NCBI GenBank assembly: GCA_963933065.1
Contig: CAWVUB010000107.1
Span: 1 to 7,905, forward strand
DNA: 7,905 bases
Source: UBA9410 sp963933065
GTDB lineage: Bacteria; Actinomycetota; Acidimicrobiia; Acidimicrobiales; MedAcidi-G1
Direction: 5' to 3'
A model generated the notes under the pieces. The model was given only the letters and a program-made list of their open reading frames with translations. It searched no databases and was not told the DNA's origin. The position numbers and the translations under genes are program-made. Shown one piece after another: positions 1 through 7,135 of this stretch. The first letter of the stretch is position 1; every line of letters starts with the position of its first letter.

Positions 1-2658
1 AAGGCCCTGGAGGCCATCGTTCCGGATATCAACGCGCTGAGTGACCTCACTGCAGCACTGAGCGACGATGCGCTGCGGGCCCGAACGGGGGAGTTCCGCG
101 AGCGATTCGACAACGGCGAGAATCTTGACGACCTGCTAGTTGAAGCGTTTGCCGTTGTACGTGAGGCGGCATGGCGGGTAATTGGCCAACGTCATTATGA
201 CGTTCAGCTGATGGGAGGCATGGCTCTGCATCTGGGTTGGGTGGCAGAGATGCGAACCGGGGAGGGAAAGACGCTGGTCAGCACGCTCCCTGCTTACCTC
301 AATGGCCTATCCGGCCAAGGAGTGCACCTCTGCACGGTAAACGATTACCTCGCTAGTCGAGATGCCGAGTGGATGGGGCAGATTCATCGGTGGTTGGGGT
401 TATCCGTTGGCCTGGTAGTTCCCGACGTGCGGGATCGTGTGGATAAGCGGGAGTCCTATGCGGCTGATATCACCTACGGCACAAACAACGAGTTTGGGTT
501 TGACTACTTACGCGACAATATGGCTACGTCAGGTGCAGAAAAAGCCCAGCGGGGGCACGCGTTTTGCATCGTGGACGAGGTGGACTCAATCCTTATCGAT
601 GAAGCCAGAACGCCACTCATCATTAGCGGACGTCTGGCGGAAGCCGCTGCGCTCTACCAGCGATTCGCGGCCGTAGTCAGGGGGCTAAATTCCGATCGAC
701 ACTATGAGGTAGATGAAGAGAAGGGCATTATTGCCCCTACCGAGGATGGGGTGCACGCTGTCGAAGCAGCGTTAGGCGTGGACAACCTTTATGACCAGGT
801 GTCGTCAAACCTTGTTCATCAGTTCCACGCTGCACTTAAGGCCAAAGAGCTCTACAAGCGAGACAAGGATTACATCGTTGTAGACGGCGAGGTGCGAATA
901 GTCGATGAGTTCACTGGTCGGGTCCTGGAGGGTCGACGGTGGTCTGACGGCATCCACCAGGCGGTAGAGGCCAAAGAGGGAGTGTCGGTTAAGGAAGAGA
1001 ATCAAACGCTCGCCACGATTACCCTCCAGAATTACTTCCGGCTATATGACAAGTTGGCGGGTATGACCGGAACCGCTGAGACGGAAGCAGCCGAACTGGC
1101 TGGAATATACGGATTGCAAGTGGTGCCTATTCCCACCAATCGACCGTTGGCCCGCTTGGACCAGAGCGATTTGATCTTCAAGTCTGAAGACGGAAAGTTC
1201 GTTGCGGTTGTTGATGACATCGTGGAGCGGCGTGACGGAGGACAACCTGTCCTAGTCGGCACGGTCAGCGTCGAAAACTCCGAACGCCTCTCTCGAGAAC
1301 TTGATAAACGCGGAGTAGATCATGAGGTGCTCAACGCTAAGCAGCATTTTCGTGAGGCTGAAGTAGTGGCTCAGGCTGGCCGCCCGGGGGCTGTAACGGT
1401 AGCTACCAATATGGCTGGCCGCGGGGTTGACATCATTCTTGGAGGTAATCCGGAGAATTTGGCTGAACGGGAGTTGAAGGCAGCCGGTCTTGAGTTGACC
1501 AGTCGTAGAGGAGCGGCGCAGTACGACGAACTGCTGGCTCGCTATGAGCCGGAATGCCGTGCTCTCGGTGAAGAGGTCCGGTCCAACGGCGGACTGTACG
1601 TATTAGGTACCGAGCGGCATGAGTCGCGGCGAATCGACAACCAGTTGCGTGGCCGCAGTGGCCGTCAGGGCGATCCCGGTGAGAGTCGCTTTTACCTATC
1701 GCTTGAAGACGACCTGATGCGCCTCTTTGCTTCGGACACGATGCGAGGCGTCATGGACCGCGCGTTACCTGAGGATGAGGCCATCGAGTCCAAGATGGTG
1801 ACCAAGGCCATTGAGCGAGCCCAAACAACTGTTGAGCAAAAAAACGCTGAAGCCCGGAAAAACGTTCTGAAGTACGACGAGGTGATGAACGAACAGCGCA
1901 ATGTTATTTACCGGCGACGCGACCGCCTCCTAAGGGACCCGTCGCTGGGAGAGGGGGACCTGCGCGATGAGGTGCTTGAGGCTCTTAGTTCGGTGGTCGA
2001 CAGCTCCATAGATTCATTTTGTGGTTCAGATCTGCCCGAAGAGTGGGATGTGGACGGACTCAGGACGGAACTTGATTCCTATTGGCCGTTGGGTGAGAGG
2101 GCCCGATCTATGGCCGATAGCTATTCCACCGATGAGCTATATGCACTCTTGACTGCCGACGGTCTGGCCGTATTTGAAGGTCGTGAAGCCGAGCTGGGTG
2201 CAGAGACCATGCGTGAGGTCGAACGCCAGGTGATGTTACGGATCATCGACCAGAGATGGCGGGAGCACCTCTATGAGATGGACCATCTGCGGGAGGGCAT
2301 CCACCTGCGGGCCATGGGCCAGCGGGACCCGGCAACTGAGTGGAAGCGTGAGGGCTTTGAGCTGTTTGCTCAGTTGGATGATTTAATCAACCGGGACTTC
2401 CTACGGTATGTGATGCGTATACGAGTTACTGCTGCCGCTGAAGGCAGGGAGCCCGAAGACATGACGACCAGTGGCCCGGAGGGGCCAGTAACTGGTGCCG
2501 CCGCAGTAGCGGCTGCTGCCGGTGCTCCAGCCCAGATAGCGGAGTCAACGCTGGTGCCCCAAGCAACCAAGGTCAATAGTGATTGGGAGAATACGGCACG
2601 CAATGCTCCATGCCCATGCGGGTCGGGTCGCAAATACAAGCAGTGCCACGGAGTCTGA
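1..2658 (+). CDS. secA: Protein translocase subunit SecA (5' end outside window)
   Basis: SecA is the ATPase motor that drives unfolded preproteins through the SecYEG channel at the cytoplasmic membrane. The frame is open from base 1, so the true start lies upstream. 885 residues are visible, and comparing the Walker A position with E. coli SecA suggests only about 15–20 residues are missing. In visible numbering: Walker A MRTGEGKT at 84–91; Walker B-type DEVD at 192–195, followed by SILIDEARTPLIISG; the preprotein cross-linking region roughly 220–355; GMTGTAE at 354–360; TNMAGRGVDI at 469–478; QLRGRSGRQGD at 548–558, the arginine-rich NBD2 motif; the helical scaffold/two-helix-finger segment IIDQRWREHL to AMGQRDP at 748–777. 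An Ala-rich linker (about 832–846) leads to a C-terminal zinc-binding SEC-C motif with Cys871, Cys873, Cys882 and His883. In SecA proteins that motif contacts SecB or ribosomes. All motifs are intact, so the gene looks functional. It ends with TGA, one base before prfB. Confidence 0.98.
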   Translation, partial: KALEAIVPDINALSDLTAALSDDALRARTGEFRERFDNGENLDDLLVEAFAVVREAAWRVIGQRHYDVQLMGGMALHLGWVAEMRTGEGKTLVSTLPAYLNGLSGQGVHLCTVNDYLASRDAEWMGQIHRWLGLSVGLVVPDVRDRVDKRESYAADITYGTNNEFGFDYLRDNMATSGAEKAQRGHAFCIVDEVDSILIDEARTPLIISGRLAEAAALYQRFAAVVRGLNSDRHYEVDEEKGIIAPTEDGVHAVEAALGVDNLYDQVSSNLVHQFHAALKAKELYKRDKDYIVVDGEVRIVDEFTGRVLEGRRWSDGIHQAVEAKEGVSVKEENQTLATITLQNYFRLYDKLAGMTGTAETEAAELAGIYGLQVVPIPTNRPLARLDQSDLIFKSEDGKFVAVVDDIVERRDGGQPVLVGTVSVENSERLSRELDKRGVDHEVLNAKQHFREAEVVAQAGRPGAVTVATNMAGRGVDIILGGNPENLAERELKAAGLELTSRRGAAQYDELLARYEPECRALGEEVRSNGGLYVLGTERHESRRIDNQLRGRSGRQGDPGESRFYLSLEDDLMRLFASDTMRGVMDRALPEDEAIESKMVTKAIERAQTTVEQKNAEARKNVLKYDEVMNEQRNVIYRRRDRLLRDPSLGEGDLRDEVLEALSSVVDSSIDSFCGSDLPEEWDVDGLRTELDSYWPLGERARSMADSYSTDELYALLTADGLAVFEGREAELGAETMREVERQVMLRIIDQRWREHLYEMDHLREGIHLRAMGQRDPATEWKREGFELFAQLDDLINRDFLRYVMRIRVTAAAEGREPEDMTTSGPEGPVTGAAAVAAAAGAPAQIAESTLVPQATKVNSDWENTARNAPCPCGSGRKYKQCHGV
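2650..2653 (+). promoter_or_regulatory. Shine-Dalgarno site for prfB
   Basis: GGAG lies inside the last secA codons, six bases before the GTG at 2660. It decides the prfB start. The longer in-frame ATG at 2579 would add 27 residues that are only the shadow of the secA SEC-C region. The arrangement implies that prfB translation is coupled to the end of secA translation. Confidence 0.7.
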
Positions 2659-2659
2659 C

Positions 2660-3769
2660 GTGCAGGATTTCACGCCTGATCTGGCAGCGCTTCGAGTCCG
2701 CCTCGACGAGGCTGCCAGCTATCTTCGGATCGGCGAGCAGATTGAGCGACGGGCAGGTCTTGAAGCCGAAATGGCTGACCCCGACCTCTGGGGTGATCTG
2801 GATCGCGGGCGCCGTGTTCAAAAGGATCTGGCAGCAGTTATCGAAGACCTTGACCTCCACGCTGAATTGACTGAGAGCATCGAGGATGCTGAGACCTTGG
2901 CTGAAATGGCTGAGGAGGCTGGTGATGACAGCTTGGAAGCCGAAATCGCTGAAACGGTTAGTGCTCTAGCGGGTCAGTTTGATGATCTGGAGTTGAGGTC
3001 GCTGTTTAGCGGACAGTACGACGAGGGCGACGCGGTGTGTCACGTGCAGTCAGGCGCTGGTGGAACCGATGCCCAGGACTGGGCAGAGATGCTCCTGCGC
3101 ATGTACACCCGTTGGGCGGATCGACGGGGCTTCAAACTCCAAGTGGAATCTGTTTCGGAAGGCACCGAAGCGGGAATTAGTTCGGTTGAGTTTGTTGTGA
3201 GGGGCCGTTATGCGTTTGGTCTGCTGCAGGCGGAGCGAGGAGTTCACCGCTTGGTACGGATTTCGCCGTTCAATAAAGAATCCAAACGGCAAACAGCCTT
3301 TGCCTCTCTTCAAGTCGTGCCTTTTTTTGATGAGATCGTTGATGAGGTTGATATCGATGAAACCGAACTACGCATCGACACTTACCGATCTTCAGGTGCT
3401 GGCGGCCAGCACGTCAACGTGACTGACTCCGCTGTGCGGATCACCCATTTACCTAGCGGCATCGTGACCTCGTGCCAAAACGAACGAAGCCAGCATCAAA
3501 ACAAGGACAAGGCTATGCAGATGTTGGCTGCCCGCTTGCTGGACCTGGAGCGTCAAAAACGTAATGCTGAGATCGCCCATATCGGGGGTGAGAAGTTGGT
3601 AGTCGACTTTGGAAGTCAGATTCGCTCGTACGTGCTACAGCCCTACCAGATGGTGAAGGACATGCGGACCGAGTATGAGGTGGGGGACGTGGCCAGCGTG
3701 CTGGACGGCGACCTAGACGGTTTCATGGAGTCCTACCTTCGCTGGTCTCGTTCCAAAGCAACTACCTGA
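2660..3769 (+). CDS. prfB: Peptide chain release factor 2 (RF2)
   Basis: RF2 recognises UAA and UGA in the ribosomal A site and triggers hydrolysis of the peptidyl-tRNA ester. From the GTG at 2660 the protein is 369 residues, close to the usual RF2 length of about 365. The stop-codon recognition tripeptide SPF is at residues 202–204. It distinguishes RF2 from RF1, which has PxT. The catalytic GGQ is at 248–250 within SGAGGQHVN, followed by TDSAVRITHLPSG and the C-terminal segment SYVLQPYQMVKDMRTEYE. The N-terminal helical domain is acidic and coiled. There is no programmed +1 frameshift: the region equivalent to the E. coli slippery site reads TAT CTT CGG in frame, with no internal TGA. The start is one base after the secA stop. 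The gene itself ends in TGA, an RF2 codon. Start choice rests on the GGAG site and on family length. Confidence 0.97.
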   Translation: MQDFTPDLAALRVRLDEAASYLRIGEQIERRAGLEAEMADPDLWGDLDRGRRVQKDLAAVIEDLDLHAELTESIEDAETLAEMAEEAGDDSLEAEIAETVSALAGQFDDLELRSLFSGQYDEGDAVCHVQSGAGGTDAQDWAEMLLRMYTRWADRRGFKLQVESVSEGTEAGISSVEFVVRGRYAFGLLQAERGVHRLVRISPFNKESKRQTAFASLQVVPFFDEIVDEVDIDETELRIDTYRSSGAGGQHVNVTDSAVRITHLPSGIVTSCQNERSQHQNKDKAMQMLAARLLDLERQKRNAEIAHIGGEKLVVDFGSQIRSYVLQPYQMVKDMRTEYEVGDVASVLDGDLDGFMESYLRWSRSKATT

Positions 3770-3879
3770 TGAGTCGACGCCGTACTCGTTGGCTGCCCCG
3801 ATCAGTAGAGGCTGCTCTGGTACCGTGCGCGCCGTGCCAAAGACGCAACTTTCTCTGCCTAGGCGTAGCCGAAAGGTAA
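3769..3879 (+). other. Possible 36-codon ORF bridging prfB and ftsE
   Basis: This ORF starts at an ATG that overlaps the prfB stop (TGATG) and ends with TAA three bases before the ftsE ATG. It occupies essentially the whole 113-nt gap. The product would be 36 residues, strongly basic at the N-terminus (MSRRRTRW) and with a CAPC motif near residue 20. I recognise no family. No Shine-Dalgarno is evident, so translation would depend on reinitiation by ribosomes finishing prfB. The ftsE ribosome-binding bases (AAAGG) fall in its last codons. It could be a coupling leader, a real small protein, or chance. A frame of this length is not statistically striking, so confidence in a product is low. Confidence 0.22.
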
Positions 3880-3882
3880 TTC

Positions 3883-4560
3883 ATGATTCGGCTTGAGGGC
3901 GTCTCAAAGGTGTTCAAGGGAGATGTAGTAGCCCTAAAGAACGCGACAGCGGAGATCCAGCGAGGAGAATTTGTATTCCTCGTTGGACCCTCTGGTTCAG
4001 GTAAATCAACCTTCATTCGATTACTGAATCGTGAAGAGGTCGCCGATGAGGGCAGGATCATGGTGGCCGGCAAAGACGTCGGAGAAATGGGCGCCTGGAA
4101 GGTGCCGTACCTGCGTCGACAGATCGGTTACATCTTCCAGGACTACAAACTGCTTCCTAAGAAGACCGTGTCCGAAAATGTTGCCTTCGCACTTGAGGTT
4201 ATTGGACGGCCTAGACAGGTGATCCGTACTCAGGTGCCGGCGATCCTCGAGTTGGTAGGGCTTAGCCGCAAGTCCGAACGCCTACCCGACGAGTTGTCCG
4301 GTGGTGAGCAGCAGAGGGTGTCCATAGCTCGGGCTTTCGTCAATCGACCCCTCATCCTTTTAGCTGACGAGCCAACAGGAAATCTAGACCCCGCCACGTC
4401 AGTGGGGATTATGCGACTACTGGATCGCATCAATCGCAGTGGAACAACGGTGGTGATGGCTACTCACGATCGATCAATAGTTGACACGATGCGTAGGCGG
4501 GTGATCGCGCTTGACCGCGGCGTAATTCGACGTGACGAGTCCCAGGGCGTATACGAATGA
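3883..4560 (+). CDS. ftsE: Cell division ATP-binding protein FtsE
   Basis: FtsE is the cytoplasmic ABC ATPase that dimerises on the membrane protein FtsX. ATP hydrolysis by FtsEX transmits a conformational change that activates peptidoglycan hydrolases at the division site. The protein is 225 residues, the normal length. It shows Walker A GPSGSGKST (35–43), Q-loop Gln86 in IFQDYKLLPKKTV, which is typical of FtsE, ABC signature LSGGEQQ (138–144), Walker B LILLADEP (157–164), D-loop GNLDP (166–170) and H-loop His195 in MATHD. The ATG at 3883 is preceded by AAAGG at 3872–3876 with six bases of spacing. It lies 113 nt after prfB and just before ftsX, the conserved order. The stop codon overlaps the ATG of a short bridging frame (ATGA at 4557–4560). 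All catalytic residues are present. Confidence 0.97.
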   Translation: MIRLEGVSKVFKGDVVALKNATAEIQRGEFVFLVGPSGSGKSTFIRLLNREEVADEGRIMVAGKDVGEMGAWKVPYLRRQIGYIFQDYKLLPKKTVSENVAFALEVIGRPRQVIRTQVPAILELVGLSRKSERLPDELSGGEQQRVSIARAFVNRPLILLADEPTGNLDPATSVGIMRLLDRINRSGTTVVMATHDRSIVDTMRRRVIALDRGVIRRDESQGVYE

Positions 4561-4592
4561 TCGCTAAGGAACCGATGGGTCTGGTCTCCTGA
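4557..4592 (+). other. 11-codon mini-ORF linking ftsE to ftsX
   Basis: An ATG overlaps the ftsE stop as ATGA at 4557–4560. It opens an 11-codon frame (MIAKEPMGLVS) that stops at TGA 4590–4592, one base before the ftsX ATG at 4594. The only good Shine-Dalgarno in the gap, TAAGGA at 4565–4570, is placed four bases before an internal in-frame ATG at 4575, and not at a usual distance from ftsX. The simplest reading is a coupling device: ribosomes leaving ftsE, or landing at TAAGGA, terminate beside the ftsX start and reinitiate. A functional peptide is not claimed. Chance is possible because the frame is so short. Confidence 0.25.
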
Positions 4593-4593
4593 G

Positions 4594-5490
4594 ATGCTTT
4601 CCCGACTTTGGTATTACGTCCGAGAAACGTTCGTCAGCCTCTGGCGAAACCTCAGCCTTACGCTGGCGGCCATTCTTACAGTGGCCATCTCGCTTTCTCT
4701 TGTAGGCGCCTCGCTGTTGATCCGTGAGGGTGCAGATCGGGCCACGGCTCAGTTTCAAGAGGGGGTGGAGTTCATCGTGTTCATGCGGGCCGATGCTTCG
4801 CCTGACCAAGACGGTGCAATTCGGAACGTGTTGGATAACAGTCCAGCCATTTCTGGCTACACCTATGTTGACAAGAATGCGGCGTACCTGGAGTTTCAAC
4901 AGTTGTTTGCCGATAAGCCAGAGTTGGTTGAGAGTGTGACCGCAGAGGTGATGCCTCCTTCGTATCGGATAGTGCCTGCTGATCCGGATGCTGGGAATGT
5001 GGGAGAGATAGCCCGTCAATTCGGCGAGCAACCTGGGGTGAAGGAGGTGGCTACGGCTACCGACGCCATACGCCAGATCGAGGACTTCTCTAACCGAGTG
5101 AGTCAGGCCCTGCTGGTGGCAGCGGTGGTGTTGGTCGGGGTTTCGGCACTTCTCATCCTGAATACGGTATTCACGGCGATCGGGGCACGTCGTCAAGAGA
5201 TTGAGGTAATGAAACTGGTGGGGGCAACCAACTGGTTTATTCGAATTCCGTTCATGCTGGAGGGCACTATTCACGGTTTAGTGGGTGCCGCATTGGCTAT
5301 ACCCGCCCTGTTTGTAGTTGATGATCAGGTGCTGGCCTACTTCCAAAAATCTGATGCTGTACCGCTGTTTCGGGGATTTGCGGTTCCTGAGGGATTCGTC
5401 TGGGATACGAGTATCTGGCTCCTGCTCATTGGTGGTGTGGTGGGCATGATCGGTTCAGCGGTGGCGGTTACTCGCTACCTTGACATTTGA
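4594..5490 (+). CDS. ftsX: Cell division protein FtsX (permease-like)
   Basis: FtsX is the integral membrane partner of FtsE. Its large extracellular loop engages peptidoglycan hydrolases or their activators in the FtsEX system. The 298-residue protein has a short cytoplasmic N-terminus (MLSRLWYYVRETFVSLWRN), TM1 about 20–43, an extracytoplasmic domain about 45–167, TM2 about 170–196, TM3 about 216–242 and TM4 about 272–293. This is the standard four-TM FtsX topology. The motif RRQEIEVMKLVGATNWFIR (199–217), followed by IPFMLEG, is the characteristic coupling region of FtsX proteins after TM2. PPSYRI at 121–126 corresponds to the conserved P-x-S-[FY]-R motif of the extracytoplasmic domain. 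The ATG at 4594 is the only start in this frame after the ftsE stop. It lacks a well-spaced Shine-Dalgarno, which suggests coupling to ftsE. The gene ends 16 nt before the Rieske gene. Confidence 0.96.
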   Translation: MLSRLWYYVRETFVSLWRNLSLTLAAILTVAISLSLVGASLLIREGADRATAQFQEGVEFIVFMRADASPDQDGAIRNVLDNSPAISGYTYVDKNAAYLEFQQLFADKPELVESVTAEVMPPSYRIVPADPDAGNVGEIARQFGEQPGVKEVATATDAIRQIEDFSNRVSQALLVAAVVLVGVSALLILNTVFTAIGARRQEIEVMKLVGATNWFIRIPFMLEGTIHGLVGAALAIPALFVVDDQVLAYFQKSDAVPLFRGFAVPEGFVWDTSIWLLLIGGVVGMIGSAVAVTRYLDI

Positions 5491-5506
5491 TTAGACGAGC
5501 TATCTC

Positions 5507-5899
5507 ATGTCGGCCAATTCTGAGGACGGCACGGTCCCTGATGAAATTTCCGCAGAAAAAGGCTGGGTTCGGGTAGCAGATGCAGTGCCAGCGCCGGGAA
5601 CTATTGTTGAGTCGTCTATTGAACGTCGAGGGCAGACAGACGATCTGGTCGTCTGGACTACTGCCTCGGGAGTTCCCTGTGTGTCTGAGGCCCGATGTCC
5701 CCATCAGTGGTCGCATCTAGCCAACGAAGGAGCCGTGGACGGCGAGGAACTGGTGTGTGTCAGCCACTTCTGGCGTTTTGGCGTTGATGGCGAAGGTTGG
5801 AAGGAGAACGTCAACGGTCGCCGGGACCGTAAGGGCGATCTCGAAGTGCTGGCATGTGTCGAACATGACGGTGGCGTCTGGGTGCAGTCCGCAAGTTGA
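5507..5899 (+). CDS. Stand-alone Rieske [2Fe-2S] ferredoxin-like protein
   Basis: This 130-residue soluble protein carries a complete Rieske cluster-binding pattern: Cys64-x-His66 (CPHQWSHL), then 17 residues to Cys84-x2-His87 (CVSHFWRF). In this family two cysteines and two histidines bind a 2Fe-2S cluster used for one-electron transfer. There is no signal peptide, no TM segment and no oxygenase catalytic domain. It is therefore a free Rieske ferredoxin, or a component of a multi-protein oxygenase or reductase, and not a cytochrome bc subunit. Around the cluster the protein reads as a regular Rieske beta-domain ending in GGVWV. The ATG at 5507 is the only start after an in-frame stop at 5492. 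Its ribosome-binding site is weak. Being 16 nt downstream of ftsX, it probably shares the transcript, but its partner and substrate cannot be told from the window. The domain assignment is firm and the specific role is unknown. Confidence 0.9.
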   Translation: MSANSEDGTVPDEISAEKGWVRVADAVPAPGTIVESSIERRGQTDDLVVWTTASGVPCVSEARCPHQWSHLANEGAVDGEELVCVSHFWRFGVDGEGWKENVNGRRDRKGDLEVLACVEHDGGVWVQSAS

Positions 5900-5978
5900 G
5901 AGGCTGGGCCAGTACCGAGCAAGCCAAGCTCAGTTGCATCGTGTGGCCAAGGCCATGGGAGGCTCCTGAGACCAAGAC

Positions 5979-5985
5979 GGGAGAG
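5979..5985 (+). promoter_or_regulatory. Shine-Dalgarno site for the methyltransferase
   Basis: GGGAGAG is seven bases upstream of the GTG at 5993. It is the best ribosome-binding match in the window and supports a GTG start. It also suggests that this gene is translated independently of the Rieske gene 93 nt upstream. Confidence 0.65.
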
Positions 5986-5992
5986 AATTTAC

Positions 5993-7048
5993 GTGAGTAT
6001 CGACGCCGACCTGCTCAAGCAGTACACCATGCTCGCATGGGGCTATAAACAGGGGGAGTCGGTGGCCCTGATGATTCATCTGGGTGTTCGACTCGGGTTG
6101 TACCAGGCAATGGACGGTGCAGGACCGGTCACGCCGGGGGATCTGGCTGCCATCACCGGCATGCATGAACGCTGGCTACGGGAGTGGCTTCGGTCCCAGG
6201 CGGCTGCTGATCTGCTGGTTAGCGATGAGGGCGAGACGTTCGAGTTGCAGGTTGAAGCCGCCATGGTGCTGGCCCATGTGGACACACCGACGTATGCCGG
6301 GGGAGTGTTTGCCCATCTTAGAGATCCACGAGTTGCTGATGGCCTGGCTGATGCATTCCGCACAGGTCTTGGCTTGACCTACGACGGACAAGGCGAAGGA
6401 TCTGAACAGCACGTAGAGGCCATGCTGGCTCCGATGGCCCGAGCACTGCTGGTGCCACGGGTTATTCCGGCCCTCGAAGGGGTAGTTGACCTTCTGGCGG
6501 CTGGTGCCAAGGTGATTGACGTGGGCTGCGGTACCGGACTGGCTATCGAGTTGATGGCCGCAGAATGGTCGAACTGCACTTTCGAGGGCTATGACGTTTC
6601 TGAGCGGGCCGTGGAGGTTGCTCGAAAACGTTTTGACGGACTCGACAACGTGACTATTCATTTGGCAGGTGGTGAGGAACTCCCGCCAGCAGGAGACGCT
6701 GACCTGATAATGACTCTGGACTGCCTGCACGATATGCCCCGACCTGATCTGGCAATGAGGGCCATCCGGCAAGCGATTTCTGATGATGGAACTTGGTTAA
6801 TCAAGGAAATCAAGTCATCGCCGGATTGGTCGAAGAACCGTCGGAACCCGATGCTGGCCATGATGTACGCAACGTCGGTAGCGTCCTGTATGTCGTCCGC
6901 CATGTCCAGCACTGACGGCTTAGGTCTGGGTACGTTGGGAATGAACCCGACTGTGGTGGAGTCAATGGTGACTGAAGCCGGGTTTACCCGATTTTCGTTG
7001 TACGACCTTGACGACCCCACGAACCTCTACTACGAGGTCCGACCTTAA
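5993..7048 (+). CDS. SAM-dependent class I methyltransferase, winged-helix N-terminus (Rv2258c-like)
   Basis: This 351-residue protein has two parts. Residues about 1–90 form a winged-helix-like dimerisation domain (GVRLGLYQAM, then PGDLAAITGMHERWLREWLRSQAAADLL). Residues about 150–351 form a class I Rossmann methyltransferase: motif I VIDVGCGTGL (174–183) for binding SAM, acidic motif II Asp201 in GYDVS, a LAGGEELP segment (224–231) in the position that contacts adenine, and LDCLHDMPRP (242–251) as motif IV/post-IV. The length and layout match the Rv2258c-type family of Mycobacterium, related in architecture to plant and actinobacterial O-methyltransferases. The substrate is not deducible. 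The start is GTG at 5993, backed by a strong GGGAGAG. The gene follows the Rieske gene by 93 nt with no recognisable terminator between them. It ends in TAA inside a 12-bp palindrome. The class is confident; the function is open. Confidence 0.9.
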   Translation: MSIDADLLKQYTMLAWGYKQGESVALMIHLGVRLGLYQAMDGAGPVTPGDLAAITGMHERWLREWLRSQAAADLLVSDEGETFELQVEAAMVLAHVDTPTYAGGVFAHLRDPRVADGLADAFRTGLGLTYDGQGEGSEQHVEAMLAPMARALLVPRVIPALEGVVDLLAAGAKVIDVGCGTGLAIELMAAEWSNCTFEGYDVSERAVEVARKRFDGLDNVTIHLAGGEELPPAGDADLIMTLDCLHDMPRPDLAMRAIRQAISDDGTWLIKEIKSSPDWSKNRRNPMLAMMYATSVASCMSSAMSSTDGLGLGTLGMNPTVVESMVTEAGFTRFSLYDLDDPTNLYYEVRP

Positions 7049-7052
7049 GGTC
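7041..7052. repeat. 12-bp perfect palindrome over the methyltransferase stop
   Basis: GACCTTAAGGTC reads the same on both strands and contains the TAA stop (7046–7048). As RNA it could only form a 4-bp stem with a TTAA loop and no following T-run, so it is a poor intrinsic terminator. A dimeric DNA-binding protein site is conceivable but unsupported. Confidence 0.3.
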
Positions 7053-7100
7053 AGACAGTGCGTGTGTAGTAGAACCGGTTTCGCGTATTCGCCCTGGTGA

Positions 7101-7106
7101 GATAAT
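7101..7106 (+). promoter_or_regulatory. Possible -10 element (GATAAT)
   Basis: GATAAT differs at one position from the bacterial -10 consensus and sits 29 nt before the ATG at 7136. At 16–18 nt spacing the upstream bases (around GGTTTCGC, 7077–7084) do not resemble a good -35 box. The 8-bp palindrome AACCGGTT (7073–7080) lies there and could be an operator. This rests on the one hexamer and its position after an operon end. Confidence 0.2.
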
Positions 7107-7135
7107 CGAATTCTGACTACAAATGGTGCGCAATT

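Noticed and set aside
2579..2659. 27-residue N-terminal extension of prfB from ATG 2579
   Set aside because: It is an out-of-frame reading of the secA SEC-C coding sequence. GTG 2660 has a well-placed GGAG and gives the normal RF2 length.
3820..3842. GC-rich imperfect hairpin (GGTAC with GTGCC) between prfB and ftsE as a terminator
   Set aside because: The stem is short, includes a G-T pair, and has no T-run. Transcription into ftsE is more likely.
4564..5274. 236-residue antisense frame opposite ftsX
   Set aside because: It is the complement of a clear ftsX gene, with His/Arg-rich composition typical of antisense reading and no recognisable domain.
5945..5975. GGCC-AA-GGCC and GGAG/CTCC repeats in the Rieske–methyltransferase gap as a terminator
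   Set aside because: The arms are 4 bp or less, the first has a 2-nt loop that cannot form a hairpin, and no T-run follows.
6176..6772. 198-residue antisense frame opposite the methyltransferase
   Set aside because: The + strand encodes clear methyltransferase motifs over the same bases. The antisense product has no domain-like features.
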